64,000 nt of DNA from the NCBI GenBank assembly GCA_933822405.4, contig CAKOGP040001758.1, forward strand, positions 453,007 through 517,006, read 5' to 3'. The position numbers were made by a program, and so were the translations under genes. Below are positions 12,327 to 24,200 of the stretch, piece by piece. This stretch comes from Cylindrotheca closterium (Eukaryota; Bacillariophyta; Bacillariophyceae; Bacillariales; Bacillariaceae). Positions within the stretch are counted from its first letter, which is position 1. Each line of letters begins with the position of its first letter. The notes below the pieces were generated by a model. The model did not search any database and was not told the origin of the DNA. It was given only the letters and a program-made list of their open reading frames with translations.

Positions 12327-13711
12327 TTAGGTTCGAACAGCAAAGTGCTTGCAAAGCTTATCAATCTTGTCAATAGCTTCATCAAGCTTGTCTTCCAACA
12401 CCGCAACTCTGCCTTCCAATGATGCCGCCTCCAGAGTTCGCGATTGACTTAGCTTCATAAATTCTTCAAAGGAAATGGATCCAGATCCATCCACATCGCT
12501 TGTATCAAAGGCAGCTTTCATTACCCTAGCAATCGCAGAGTCGTCGCCATCAGACGATGATGAGGACTCTACTCCAGCAATGATTTTCTGATAGTCTTCA
12601 TCCGTCGAATATTCGTCAGTACTCACATCATCGATGTTATTGGTGGATGCCTCTCGCTTGGCCAGTTGACGGCTTCGCTTGGCACATCTTTCCGCTTCGG
12701 CCTCAAATCCCCAAGTCAACATGGACACTGGAATGGCAAACATACCGATACTAAATGCAGAGGTCACCAAAACAACCGCCTTAGTGTACCAAGGTAAATC
12801 TCCTTCGGGTCCTCCTTGACCAGTGAGCATGAGCGTAGCGAGGTACATGGTCGACGGGATAGACTCGAATTCTGAAATACGACAAGCAAAATCATGTGAG
12901 AAAGATCACGTTGGAAACGTGAGGGATATGAAGCAGTATGAATCAACTGTGCTGCCTCACCTTTACTTTCGGTTTCTCTGGGTCGAAGTTGGTACATTAG
13001 AAGACTTGTAAATAGTATCATGTAGAGCCCCACAAAAACTGAAAGCGTCATGATTTGTCGGTTGTAATACAAAACTCGTCGCACCGCATCCCCGGCTTTC
13101 ATAAAAGAATTAGTTTTGAGAATGCGAAACAATCGAAAAGTACGGAGATAAGTCAGCTGAGGAAGTTCGTAGGTAGTGAACTCTTCCACGAAATAGGGCA
13201 TGGTGGCAAAGAGATCAATCAAGGCCGAATAGGAAACAAGATACTTCAATCGACCAGTGATTTGACCCCTGTACTTGTGGTGCTCCGTGATAGTCCACAG
13301 CCTAGCAATGTATTCAAACAGAAAAAGGTAGGACGTGATTGCTTCTTCCCAGGCAAACAAAGGAGGAAGCTCCTTTTGATAGACAGGTTCTGTAGAGACA
13401 ACGTAAAAAAGAAAGTCTGCCACAATGATGGTAGCAATAAAGTACTTGAAGATCACAGCGTGGAGTTGTAATGACTTTGGATTCAAAAGTGTGTACATCC
13501 ATGACTTGACACGGCGCTCGGGTCGAGATGATGGTTCGTCTTTTGCTTCGAAAATATTCCCGAGGACTGGCGGCCCAGTCTTGGTAGCTTTGTGTTTCTT
13601 GCTTCTCATAGTGCTTCGACGTTTTCTAGCATGAGAGCCCGTCGTACCCGAGGCACGATTCTTAGAGCCTGGGGCAGGTCGTGCTACCAATGGTGTAGTT
13701 TCGTTTGCCAT
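12327..13711 (-). CDS. Six-TM voltage-gated-type ion channel with EF hand
   Basis: Exons 13711-12961 and 12871-12327 join in phase (GTGAGG...CAG) to 431 aa. Segments in order: S1 YFIATIIVADFLFYVV, S2 YLFLFEYIARLW, S3 ALIDLFATMPYFV, S4 LRTFRLFRILK (Arg/Lys every third residue), S5 SVFVGLYMILFTSLLM, a pore loop formed across the splice, and S6 VLVTSAFSIGMFAIPVSML. The pore reads TMYLATLMLTGQGGPEG, where K+ channels have TVGYG. After S6 comes an EF hand (DVDGSGSISFEE) with good Ca2+ ligands, then a C-terminal coiled coil. This suggests a depolarisation-gated, Ca2+-modulated plasma-membrane channel. Ion selectivity cannot be read from the family. Confidence 0.85.
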
Positions 13712-14044
13712 GGAGCCGTTGGAATGTTTGATGCTAAGGTTGCTCTGTTGTTGTTGTTACTGTGATGTCTTTCATCATTTTGCCGGGCGTAAAGATTTCG
13801 CGTCGAATTCGGAAGGCCTAAGTTAGTACATTCCAGAATTTCCAACAATTGAGATAAATACACCGATACAATACACGTTCTAGTTGCCTTCTATATACCC
13901 GAAGATGGATAGGCTTGAAAGCTTGTGATTCCTATTAAAAACCTATTAAAATATGTATTTCAATTTTCTATACTTTTATACAACTATTGAGGCAAGTCTC
14001 CTGATGGCACTCTTTGTTTTTCTTGGATCATTCACCCTTCGGCA
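13712..14044. other. Intergenic, promoter side of the EF-hand channel
   Basis: 333 bases between two minus-strand genes. A TTGTTGTTGTT run lies near the channel start. No gene is seen. Confidence 0.4.
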
Positions 14045-14764
14045 TTACCCATCCTTGGAAAATACGTCTAGCAAGACAAAATTGTCCATACCTGGAAAAG
14101 CGCTGACGCTAACGTCTAGTCGTGCCTTATCTGCTGCATAGCGGAATGCATCACGGTGTACTTGATCTATAGGATCGACAATCAACGCTCGTTTTCGAAA
14201 TTCGTCGTTATTGGATGATGGAGCCAGGTAATACTGCAACACCTGTGTCAACGGAAGGATACAAGAATCATCCGATAATACATTTGAAGCCAGAACCAAA
14301 TCATATTTCTGGTTCGGCCACGTGCTCGGAAGGCTCCAATCCATACGACATCTTGAAACACTGTTCTTGGGGCGTTGCAATCTTGTGCATGTGGCATACG
14401 CCATGGAAAGTGCTTCAGAATCCCAATGAGTAACTGCCACATGTTCTGGACGGGCATGTCGACAGGCAGTTGCGGATATGAGTCCGAGCTCGCTATTGAG
14501 TTCCAAGACACTTTTTCCGTCAATGAGTGATGGACAATGAGCCATCATTCTCGCCAGGGCAATGTCAGCAGATGGTAAACCAAAGGAAATTACCTTCTCT
14601 TCTGCCGGATGGCAGTATATGTTGACAAGCTTATCTTGTCCCATGTCAATGGTCTTGGTTGCTGACGATTGTGTCGACGTGAATCCTTCTGATCCCTTTG
14701 TTAGAAATCCCAAGGAAAGCACCAAACCCAGTGCAAGCTTTAGTTGCCTCCTTGATTGTGTCAT
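14045..14764 (-). CDS. Methyltransferase-like protein, probably plastid-targeted
   Basis: Single exon, 239 aa from the ATG at 14764. The N-terminus (about 1-35) is a hydrophobic signal (LALGLVLSLGF) ending GSEG-F-TSTQSS. A Phe at the +1 site is the feature of diatom plastid bipartite signals, so plastid targeting is an inference. The rest resembles the METTL21/PF10294 group. A degenerate SAM-binding motif I reads VLELNSELGLISATAC, where E-x-x-x-E-x-G-L-x-x replaces the usual E-x-G-x-G. DLVLASNVLSDD matches the motif IV region. The family mostly methylates lysine in proteins. Whether the altered motif I still binds SAM is open. Confidence 0.65.
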   Translation of the reverse strand: MTQSRRQLKLALGLVLSLGFLTKGSEGFTSTQSSATKTIDMGQDKLVNIYCHPAEEKVISFGLPSADIALARMMAHCPSLIDGKSVLELNSELGLISATACRHARPEHVAVTHWDSEALSMAYATCTRLQRPKNSVSRCRMDWSLPSTWPNQKYDLVLASNVLSDDSCILPLTQVLQYYLAPSSNNDEFRKRALIVDPIDQVHRDAFRYAADKARLDVSVSAFPGMDNFVLLDVFSKDG

Positions 14765-15173
14765 TGTCAATAGTTATTCTGATGTTGAATAGAAGTATCG
14801 AAATGCTTGGATTTGTGTTGATGCAGAACGCATTTGTGAAAACGTCAAGAAAGAATCCATCAGAATGTTGACACACACGTCAATCGGAATTGTTCTCGAT
14901 GTTGTAGCTTTCGTCTTGAATGACGTTGGTCGCAATATTCGAAATTGTACAGCGTTTACATGATGATGATGAGACAAACGCACTGGTAATTTCTGCACAC
15001 GTCGTGTCTGTTCGTGAATCGAATCCCCAAACATCCCCAAGCGCTTCCGTGACTGTATGGAATAATTTCAAATCATCAGTGCTTGACACGATGTGGTCAA
15101 ATCATCCAACAATTGTCCTATACACTCTCCTACAGTAGCTAGACTTCCTACAAATGTTATTTTAAACGCTACA
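14765..15173. other. Intergenic, methyltransferase promoter
   Basis: 409 bases between the EEP nuclease 3' end and the methyltransferase start. Short frames only; no domain or RNA seen. Confidence 0.4.
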
Positions 15174-16763
15174 TTACAATGCAATATCCACGACTACGGG
15201 AAGATGATCACTGGGCATGGACATGGATGGATTCAGACTGACTTCGGCCTTACCTTCTTTCGAGGCATATTGCAATGGTGCCAGTGGTATTATCTCGGTT
15301 TCACTAATCTGGACATCTTTGACCACGTGCGAATTGCGGGCATTGGTGAAAATATGATCAATCAGTTCGAGTTGATGTTCACCAATCTTGGATGGTTGGT
15401 CCGAAGAGGGTCCTCTCATTTTGTTGACAGTGGCTACAAAGGGATACTGAGGATTGGTGGCCTTGCCATTTGAATCCAAAAAGGAAGTTTGCACCCATAT
15501 ACTTTCAAGGTTGGACCCTTGTCGAATGGAATTCCAGACATTCGTCTTTTCTCCTTTCGTAGCGGAGGACGCATCTGTGAGCGGAAAGGTCGGTCGAGAA
15601 TTGGTATCCAACGCAAATATGGTTCGGGGACTCGTTTGTTTAGCATCCTGTTGCGTGTAATATTGGATAAAGGCAAGAAGTCCGTCAAACTTGTAGTTTG
15701 CTTCATAGGGGACTTGCTTCCATTCTCCATTGCCTTGCCGGCAAAGCCTTTGGGCTACACACATGGCTGTTGGATTCTTGAGAACGCTCAACCGTTCTTG
15801 TTCCTTGGCCACGTCGTCCCCCGATGGCAAATGTGCGGTCAAAACATTGATCGATTGCTTGGATGTCTTGTGGTACAGAGTGACTGCTAGTGCTCCCTCT
15901 TTCTTAGAGTCTCCCTCTTTGGGAGGGTATTCCAAGTATCCCAACTCGGTTGCCTCAAACTTGTCCTTTTTCCAAAAGACAGCCACCCCGTCATCATCCA
16001 AATCCTTGGCTCCTGGTCGAGATCGTTTCTTTCGAAAATTGTAAGCATGGGAATATGACTTGGGGCAAAAGGCAGCCTGGGATTGAATCAACTGCTTCAT
16101 GTAGTTCTCTGACCGGCGGGAATCCTTGGATGTATCGTCGCTGTTGTAGAAAGGAGGTCGATATCTGCCTTGAGCGTCTAACAAGCAAGTATATTTGGAA
16201 GAAAAGGTCCCATCGTCCAAAAATTGCTTCAAGTGATCCATTTCTTGAAAGGTGATGATATCTGGATCGGCTCGAAGCAAAAGTGCTTTGATACGGCTGT
16301 AACGAACGTTCCAATCTAGAGTTTCAGCATTCACCCTTTCCAATTCGGGAGAATGTTCGAACTTCTGTTTTAGATTGACCAATTTGGATTTGGAAACCGT
16401 GTCCTTCATGGAGGCAATTTCTTGCTTCAGTTTTGCCACGTCTGCAGAAGACCCATCTTTAAGTTTCTTCAGTTTCTTTTCTGCCTTTTTCAGATCGTTC
16501 ATAGCTTGAATAGCGCCGCTTTTGGCATCGTCCACTTTGGCCTCTCGTACCATTTGCATGAATTGAATGGCTTCATATCCGTTGGCAGTAGCAGCGGAGG
16601 ACTCTCGAATGGGAACAAACTCGGTGGATAGAAACCCATCTTGTCCCAAACCATCTGCCAGAATATTCCATTGTAAGACACGAATGGTAGTTTCCTTGGC
16701 AATCTTGGCAGCTTTTGGAGTTTTCTTCATAGTGTTGCCCATACTTTTGTTTGTTTGTGCCAT
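15174..16763 (-). CDS. Endonuclease/exonuclease/phosphatase (EEP) family, CCR4/nocturnin-like
   Basis: Single exon, 529 aa. EEP motifs in order: RVLQWNILADGLG (Asn, about residue 35), DIITFQEMDHL (catalytic Glu), LTAHLPSG, ALDTNSRP (D-x-N) and the final MPSDHLPVVVDI (S-D-H-x-P). This order and spacing fit CCR4-type deadenylases, nocturnin and Angel. There is no LRR domain as in CCR4 itself. A lysine-rich coiled coil (about 70-130) is inserted between the first two motifs. The expected activity is Mg2+-dependent phosphodiester cleavage, such as poly(A) removal or NADP(H) phosphate removal. The substrate is not decided by the sequence. It shares a 907-bp divergent upstream region with the arrestin gene. 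Confidence 0.85.
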   Translation of the reverse strand: MAQTNKSMGNTMKKTPKAAKIAKETTIRVLQWNILADGLGQDGFLSTEFVPIRESSAATANGYEAIQFMQMVREAKVDDAKSGAIQAMNDLKKAEKKLKKLKDGSSADVAKLKQEIASMKDTVSKSKLVNLKQKFEHSPELERVNAETLDWNVRYSRIKALLLRADPDIITFQEMDHLKQFLDDGTFSSKYTCLLDAQGRYRPPFYNSDDTSKDSRRSENYMKQLIQSQAAFCPKSYSHAYNFRKKRSRPGAKDLDDDGVAVFWKKDKFEATELGYLEYPPKEGDSKKEGALAVTLYHKTSKQSINVLTAHLPSGDDVAKEQERLSVLKNPTAMCVAQRLCRQGNGEWKQVPYEANYKFDGLLAFIQYYTQQDAKQTSPRTIFALDTNSRPTFPLTDASSATKGEKTNVWNSIRQGSNLESIWVQTSFLDSNGKATNPQYPFVATVNKMRGPSSDQPSKIGEHQLELIDHIFTNARNSHVVKDVQISETEIIPLAPLQYASKEGKAEVSLNPSMSMPSDHLPVVVDIAL

Positions 16764-17670
16764 ATGAATATAGTCTTGGCACGTTCAAGAGGTATAAGTG
16801 TTCCTTGTTGCTGCCACAGTGTTTGTGTCTCGGGATGTCAGAAATGGTTATCGCTGATTTTTCTTTCTTATTGTCCGGAGGCACGTCTGTGAAAGGGGGG
16901 ACTGACTCAAATTGATGACTGGAACGGCTGGGAAATAGCAATTTAGCATACAATTCTTCGAAGTAAATATTCATTTTACCGGCCGTTCACTTGACTCAGA
17001 CCCGTAACCGAATTTGGATCAAATGAGTCAAAGCGAAGACCATCCTAGCGAATATCATGCATTGAAGCAGCATACCCGTAGCTCTTTCTTTTCAACACTA
17101 CAAAAAGTCGCGTCATAAACGTATTGACAGAAAATATTCATTTAGGCTCCTCTCTGCCATGCATGGTCATGGATATCATACCCAACCAAAAGTCCTTCCT
17201 TTTTGGGGGAATGGATGTACAATTAGGGGCCAAAAAATTGTTCCGTCTCAATTCTTTTTTTGTTTCAACGTGCCATGTTTGTGAACTTTGCGACTAGTCT
17301 CAGCTTCATCGGTCAGTCCTTGTACTCTCTTTTTGAATGAGAACCAGACCCGCCTAATAATACTGACGCTTGCATCAAAGAGGCGATTGGTGTTTGACTC
17401 ACTTTAGTTGATGAGACATTTTGAATTTGGAGAAGGTTGAAGCAGAAACTCTGAGTAGTCGAGTGGGTCACATCACTGGAATCATACAGTATGAATGTAT
17501 CGCAGTATGTAGTCACATTAGTCAGTCAATCAAATCAATCACTCGATATATCGATCGACGTAACGATGACAATAATAATACCGCGAACTTTGTCCCGCTG
17601 ATTGTGACTCTCGATCAAGACCCTATTTGTCGCGGTACAACAAAAAGGGCCACGCAATAACGTTTGAGAC
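16764..17670. other. Divergent intergenic region between EEP nuclease and arrestin gene
   Basis: The longest gap without a called gene. It must hold both promoters. Repeated TCA(A/G)TCAATC elements lie near 17520-17550. I found no supported ORF or RNA. Confidence 0.4.
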
Positions 17671-20600
17671 ATGGGTAACGCAGTTTTTACCACCGTTTAT
17701 CTCGACCACGAAACGATAGATGAACGCGAAGGTAAGATTATCAATTGGCATTTCATCTATGTCTGATGTGGTTGTACACTCTTTCCTGCTCATTCAATTG
17801 TATTCCCTCATCATCATCGTTTTCTATCTCATTTCAATCCATCAATAGCTGTGGAAGCTGGAGAATCCTTGTCTGGAAAAGTTGTTCTCGATGTGGAGAC
17901 AGACGTTGATCCCGAAAATTTGTATATCAAGCTATATGGAAGAGAAATATGTGAAATTCATGGTCGGGACACCAGTTCGTAAGTACAATCAAAGAGACTA
18001 TATAGCTAACGTTTTTAGAATGACAGTATGCATCCCATCAAACTGATTCCCTCACACATTACCATTTCAACATTGCGTTCTATGTTCGCTACAGCAAGGA
18101 CGAGATAATATTTTTTCAATCCCGATTACAACTATACAAAAACACTGATGCCGACCAAATTTTGCCCAATCGCTACGTCTTTCCCTTTGATGTTCCACTT
18201 CCCACATCGTTACCGTCTTCACTCTCGTCGGATGATGAACTAATTACCCAAGGATCCTTTGGAATCCAATATACCTTGATGGTTTGTGACGAGACCAGGA
18301 AACGATTGCGATATACCCGTACATTTGACATTGTCTCGGCCGAAGATGCCGACCCACAACCCCGACCCTGCTTTTATCAGCCGGAACCATTCTATGCCGA
18401 AGATATTCATCATGATTTGTTGGGGAAAATCTATCTTGGCGCCAAGGTTTCTGATGTCAATATGATCCATGGCGAAGAGCTGGATTTAGCCTTGTCGTCT
18501 CGAAATCGTTCCACTGCCTATATTGAACGCATCGATGTGGCATTGGAAGAGGAACACAGTTGGGTGACGGATAAGGACGAAGCAAGTATCACGTTGACGC
18601 TAGCCGAGCAACAGGGTGTGGATGAACATGTCTCCAAGCTCAAAATTGATGGCTTGGAGGATGAATCTCAAGTCCGGGACGATTTGCGGGTGGACGAGGC
18701 GACGGCGCGTCGAATGTACCAGGAATTGAAGCACAGCAGTTCCAGTCGCTTTGGATTGGCGACGCCCGAGACTGCTCAAGAGTCTTTTCATGGATCACTG
18801 ATACAAATAAAGCATCAAATCAAGGTCACGGTCATTACGGAAATCAAACCTGAGTTTGGATACTTTTCCTTCGCCATACCCATTGAAATTAGAGCCAAGG
18901 CGTATGATAGTCTAGAGGATCCACCATCGGTGTACGAGCAAGACGAGCAAGATGTGATATTTCCCAAAGCGAGTGCGACGGTGGATTGTATCATCATGGG
19001 ACGGGACGCTTCCATGGAAGACTGGTGGGACTATGGATACAAGGCGGAAGAAACTTCACCATCCTTGGCAGGAATGTTGGATGATCTCACTGTAACCTTG
19101 AATCAGCACGACACGATTGTGTCCAAAATGAAGGATATTGAATGGGCCATCTTTTGTGGCTCCATGAACCCCAAGGATTTTGGCCGCGTCATTCAGCACG
19201 TCCGCTTTGGTGATTTGCAAACGATTGCGGGTATTTTGATTGCAACTGCCTATGGAGGAGACTTTACATGTGGGCATTGTGGGGCCGCCATTGCCAATGC
19301 CCATCAAGTTTTTCGGCCGGCCATGGCTGAAGCGTTGCTACCCTTTTGCTCAGATCTGGCACATGGGAATGAAGTCATTCGTGGACAATTGAGCGAGTTT
19401 GAACAGATCATTGTCGCACTTCGCGCGTTGGGCGGAGAAGAAGAGGAGGAGGAAGATGATTTTCACAATTCCACGTCAAAAATGCCGACTTTAAGACCCC
19501 GAGCCAGAGCAAGACCTTCCGATGCAAGCGCAATGAATGGTTCGATCACTCCACTGCCTGACGATATATGCATGGGAGTAGAAGAACACCAGGGGACAGT
19601 AGATCTTCTCTATGTTATCCGGGATATTGTAGACTCTGACCCCACTTGTGAATTCTCTCCTGACGTCTATCGGCGAATCCGAAAACGTGTCAAGGGCAAA
19701 CGCTTTCTCATTCGTCCATTCGATGAACTGCCTCACTACTGGCGGGTTGCTTCAGATCGAGAAAAGATTGCCTATTGCGGAGAATGTTACGACAAGGACA
19801 GAAAGAGTGCCGAAAAGGCCGAAGAAGGCCAGTGGGGCGAGAATAATGATACTGACGAATCTGTTGGTACGAAGGCATGGCACAATGATCTCCGTGATGG
19901 TGGAAATGAATGGGTCTTGGCGATGACTGTGCATTCATACTCAGCCTCTGTATATGATGATGATGATGACGAGGACAACAGGCCGATTCCAGGTGACATC
20001 TGTTTTGGAAAGCAACATCACCCAGGAAATGAGACGATGAAACGAGTCATAAAACAAAATATTATCGAGTTTAACGGTGGCGAGTGGTCCCCTGAAGTAT
20101 ACCAAACCATCAAGGCAGATTTGCGAGGGAGGCGATATTTTGTTCCACACGAACAAGGCGGTTGGGAGCTGGCAACCTCTCGTCAACGCAGAACAGAAAT
20201 GGGCAAAATTTACGCTGCTGAAAAGAAGGCTCTTAAATCTGAAAAAGCATCCTCGCCTCCTACATCCCCTGTGAATGCATCTGGAAAAGCATCTATCAAC
20301 AAGTCTGGAAAAGTAATTTCCGATTCGCCGGGGAAATCACCTCCCAAAAAGGCTGGAAGAGCAAGCTTTTCAGCAAGTATGACATCCATGTTTTCGAAGA
20401 AAAAGAAAAGGTCGAAACAGGATCGCGATAGTGCGGAGAACGAAGTGCTAGAGTTTGAACCAGACCTTGAGCCCGAGCCACAGTCACAGCAAGAGCAAGA
20501 AATTAATAGAGCAGAGAAACCAGAGAAACCAAAAGGAAGGAAAAAAGGCGGGCGGAAAAGTGCAAGCAGTAAGCCAGAGAAGCTGGAACCAGATGACGGA

Positions 20601-20876
20601 GATGTCTGTTTTGGTCTGAACAATCATCCTGGCACCAAGGCGTTGCACACCGCTATTGTGAACATTTTGCCACAATATGAGGATGCAGAATGGTCCCCTG
20701 CAGTGTACAAAGCCATTCGTTCGCAGATACAGAATGCTCACTTTTTCATTCGGACTGAAGTGGATGCACCATGGAAAGAAGCGAGCGCCAACCAACGGAT
20801 TTTCAGAGTCCGCACGCAGTTTGAACTCAGTCAGAAGAAGAGGAGAATGAAGATTGGTGAAGAAGCGTTAGTCTGA
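17671..20876 (+). CDS. Arrestin-domain protein with three C-terminal DUF6824-like modules
   Basis: Exons 17671-17731, 17849-17978 and 18095-20876 join in phase to 990 aa. The start is MGNAVFTTVYLD (possible N-myristoylation). AGESLSGKVVLDV, LYIKLYGRE and LPNRYVFPFDVPLP are arrestin-N strands, and QIKHQIKVTVI and FAIPIEI follow in the arrestin-C region. After about residue 550 there are three modules of one pattern: D-[IV]-C-[MF]-G, H-x-G, W/F-S-P-[ED]-V-Y, an [FY]-[LF]-[IV] strand and a final W. They start at about 552, 694 and 897. They sit between low-complexity Lys/Ser and Glu-rich linkers. Arrestins link membrane receptors to endocytosis or ubiquitination. The module's role is unknown; I assign DUF6824 by pattern. 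The short first exons explain why simple ORF calls miss the arrestin N-terminus. Confidence 0.82.
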
Positions 20877-21257
20877 TAACAAGTAGTCATTCCATTGATC
20901 GAGTATGAAGATACATAAAGCTAGCTGTCTCGGCGTCAGCAGCCGACTACAAACTTCAGCAACGTAGGTAGTTTACTTGCTTAAACCCGCCCACTAGTGG
21001 GTGCTATCTTTCGTCTTGCTTTTGAATACTTTCCACAGGTTTGCACGACACTGCGTTCGTCCATCAAGGCTTTCAAGATTGCCCATCTCGTTCACATTTA
21101 TTTGAATGCTCCAGCAAGCACCATATTCAATGTGGCTCGCCTTCCACTGAATGAATCCAATCAATATGGATCGGACGATCGAGGTATTTTCAATCAGATA
21201 GCTACCATTGACATTTCAGCAATCAAGATGAGAAGCGAAAGTGCACACAGATCAAAG
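20877..21257. other. Convergent intergenic region, arrestin and UPF2 3' sides
   Basis: Holds two 3' UTRs. No supported gene. Confidence 0.4.
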
Positions 21258-24200
21258 CTACACAAGACTCCTTCCACTATGGCCCCTTCCTCGGCCTCCA
21301 CGGCCACCAGATCGCCCAGATGGGTATCGGCCACCGGTGAAAGTTCGGCCGCCAGAAGATCCACGGCCTCCTCCAGTACTGCTGCCTCTAGACTTCCCAT
21401 CTTGGCGGAGGTTGCCTCCACTAGTTCCAAAGTTGCGATCAATATCGTCCATTGATAGTGGGCGATTTCTGATGACTTGGAGTTTTTCTTGTTCCAGATA
21501 AACATTTCCTCCGGCGTTGGCAGACTCAGCAGCATCTGCCTCGTACTGTAGCACTCTGGCCTTGATCATATCGCGTTCTCTAGCTGCTTCATCATCTTGC
21601 TTCGTCGCAACGTGAGCCAAGTTGGTGTCAGTAGGGACGTAAAACTGCTTTGCTTCCATTTTTCCTTTGTTTCCCTTCTTCAACATTTGAAACTTAATTC
21701 CCTCCTTGCCTCCAAGCGCAATGGCTGGACCAGGGACTGCAAGGTCTGCTTGTTTCTTCTTGATGAATTGAGAACCAGTGGGCATGGTTTCGGCCACTTT
21801 GCCTCCACGAGTAGTGGCTTTGCCTTTTTCCAAAGCGTCCATAGTCAGACGTCTCAACTCACGCTCAAAGGCTTCGTCCTCAAGTTGTTGCATGTATGCT
21901 TGTTCGTCGAATTCTTCCTCAGAATCGTCATCATCCATGCTGTCGTCGTCCGAATCTTCGTCGTCTGAATCTTCATCATCCTCACTCTCGCCAGACGAGT
22001 CTTCGTCGTCGTCATCTTCATCCATTTGCTCATCTCCAGAATCATTTTCGAGATCGATTTCATCCGCAAGGCTGTCATTGGCATGTGAAAGACCGTCTTC
22101 GATCGAATCGTCGTCGTCGTCATGAGACATATCGTCATCATCGTGCAACATGTCACTTGCAACAGTCCCATCGTCAGAAGCCCTTGTCTCAGCTGATGCT
22201 TCCAAGCGTGATTGGACACGAAGTTCTGCTGCAGCATCCGCTTCTTCGTTAGCAACAGTAGCATTGTGTGCGTCAAGCCACGTAGGATAGCGTGGGAATC
22301 TAGTAACCTTGCTAGTATCCTTGTCATCTTGCTTTGATTTGCCTCCAGCTTCCTTTCCTACCCGTCGCCATTGCGAATCGATCAGATCAAAAGTATCCAA
22401 CAGTGCGAACTCAACTTCTGTTGGAAGAATTGTTTTCGTGAAGAGATAGCGCTGGAATGCTGCCAAGTATCCTTCAACCTTGGAAAGGTTGTTCCTAGTA
22501 ACGATAGTCTTCGATACAACTTCAAGGAGAGTGCAAACAAGCTTGATTCTGAAAACAGAGTTCGGTGGATCCAGCGAGCTAAAAACCCGAGGATCAAACT
22601 TCGAGTGTTTCGACACGGCCACAGGCTTTGGAGCTTCAACCTCTTCTTTGGTTTCCAGTTCAATTTCCTCGACTTCCTCGTCCTCTTGAATTGTTTGTGA
22701 AATGGCAGATGCAGAATTGAAAACTGGAAGCTTATCTTCCGTTTCGGTATCTGCTTGGGATTGCGCAATACTTTCGCTGGCCTCTCGAAGAGGATCTGGG
22801 ATTTCGTGCCCAAAGTTGATGAACTTGTAGAGCTGCTGAAGAACTAATTGCCCTGATGCAATCGATGCACAGTACATCTCCCCCAGAAGCCGAGCAATTG
22901 TAAGCGTTCGCTGCTGATCCTTAAATGACGGATTCTCCATCGACCATTGAAGCTCTTCGAACACAGCATCAAGTAGCCGAATGCAAACCTCGGGCTTGTG
23001 ACGTCGGAGCTTTGTGGCAACTGACGCCACAGCTTGAATCGACCTGTACCTTCCCCTGCGACAAGTTTTCAACATGATTTTGCAGATCAGCTTACCGCAC
23101 TGCTGTGAAGGATCTCCCCAAGGAAAGCGGATGAGTTGCTTCGAAACGTTCGATATACTGGATTCACTCGGCTGCAACTTGTTCATGAGCAAGTGTCGGA
23201 GGTACCCTTCAAGCGGAGGATATGTTTTCATTTGCTTCTTTGGTCCACTAGCGGGAGGTTTCACTGTATAAAATGCAGTATTGATCAATGCTTGCAATCT
23301 CTCATCGTGATGCTGCGCAAAAAGGAATGAGGTATCTGTATGAAAATGAGACACCAGTGGATCGAGAAACTTTCTTACCTTCGCTTTGCTGAGTCTCATC
23401 ATTATTTCCATCAAATTTGCCAACTTTTTATTGGTATGCTTCAATCGAAAAAGGTACCTACCACAACTCTCCAGGATGCAGCACGAAACATCGACATTAC
23501 CGCCGGTAAAGTCGTCCAAGCAACGTCGCAAACAGCGGAGGGCAACCATGGGAGGTGCCACTCGAAACTTTGTGAGTTCGCCGATGTACCGTGCAGTTCG
23601 TAATCGGGATTCAATGTTCTGATTCTTCTTGTACTTGGCCTGTCCATGGAATTGTTGCTCCAAATCAGTAACAAGCGTAGTTCCAAGTTCAGACCAAACT
23701 CTTCCTAGAGTTGCAGTCATACGAGAATAGTACGGCAATAGATCCAGCCTAGTCCGAGGAACATGAAAGAGAGTTTGCGATAAACGCTTTCGAGAAGTCT
23801 TGGAAGATCCATGATTCGTGCAGAACCTTTCTGTCATTTCATCAATTTGCTCTCTGCGGCAGCACTCGGGCAATTCTTGTTCCAACAAAACTGTCAACTT
23901 GTAGTGAGGGGTTTCCTTGTCCTCTTCCGTTTCTGTGAACGAAGCAATTGCAAGAGTGTTAGTGTTGGACAACCCCATGGCAATGTAGAGAACCAGCCCA
24001 TACATACCTTGTTGAGCTTCGGTAGATTCCTTATTCTCTTCTTCCTCGGCAGCATTCAATTCGGCTTCAGATGCCACGACCTCGGGTGCATCGGTGTCTC
24101 CTTCTTCCTCTGTCAAACTGTCAAATCCACCATATTTGGCTTGATTGTCTGCCTTTCGCTTTTCAATCTCTTCCGGACTCAAGTTGAGTAATGCTGGAGG

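Noticed and set aside
21778..22252. Ser-rich plus-strand and Met/Thr/Lys-rich minus-strand alternate frames
   Set aside because: Shadows of the Asp/Glu tract of UPF2 (GAC/GAA repeats).
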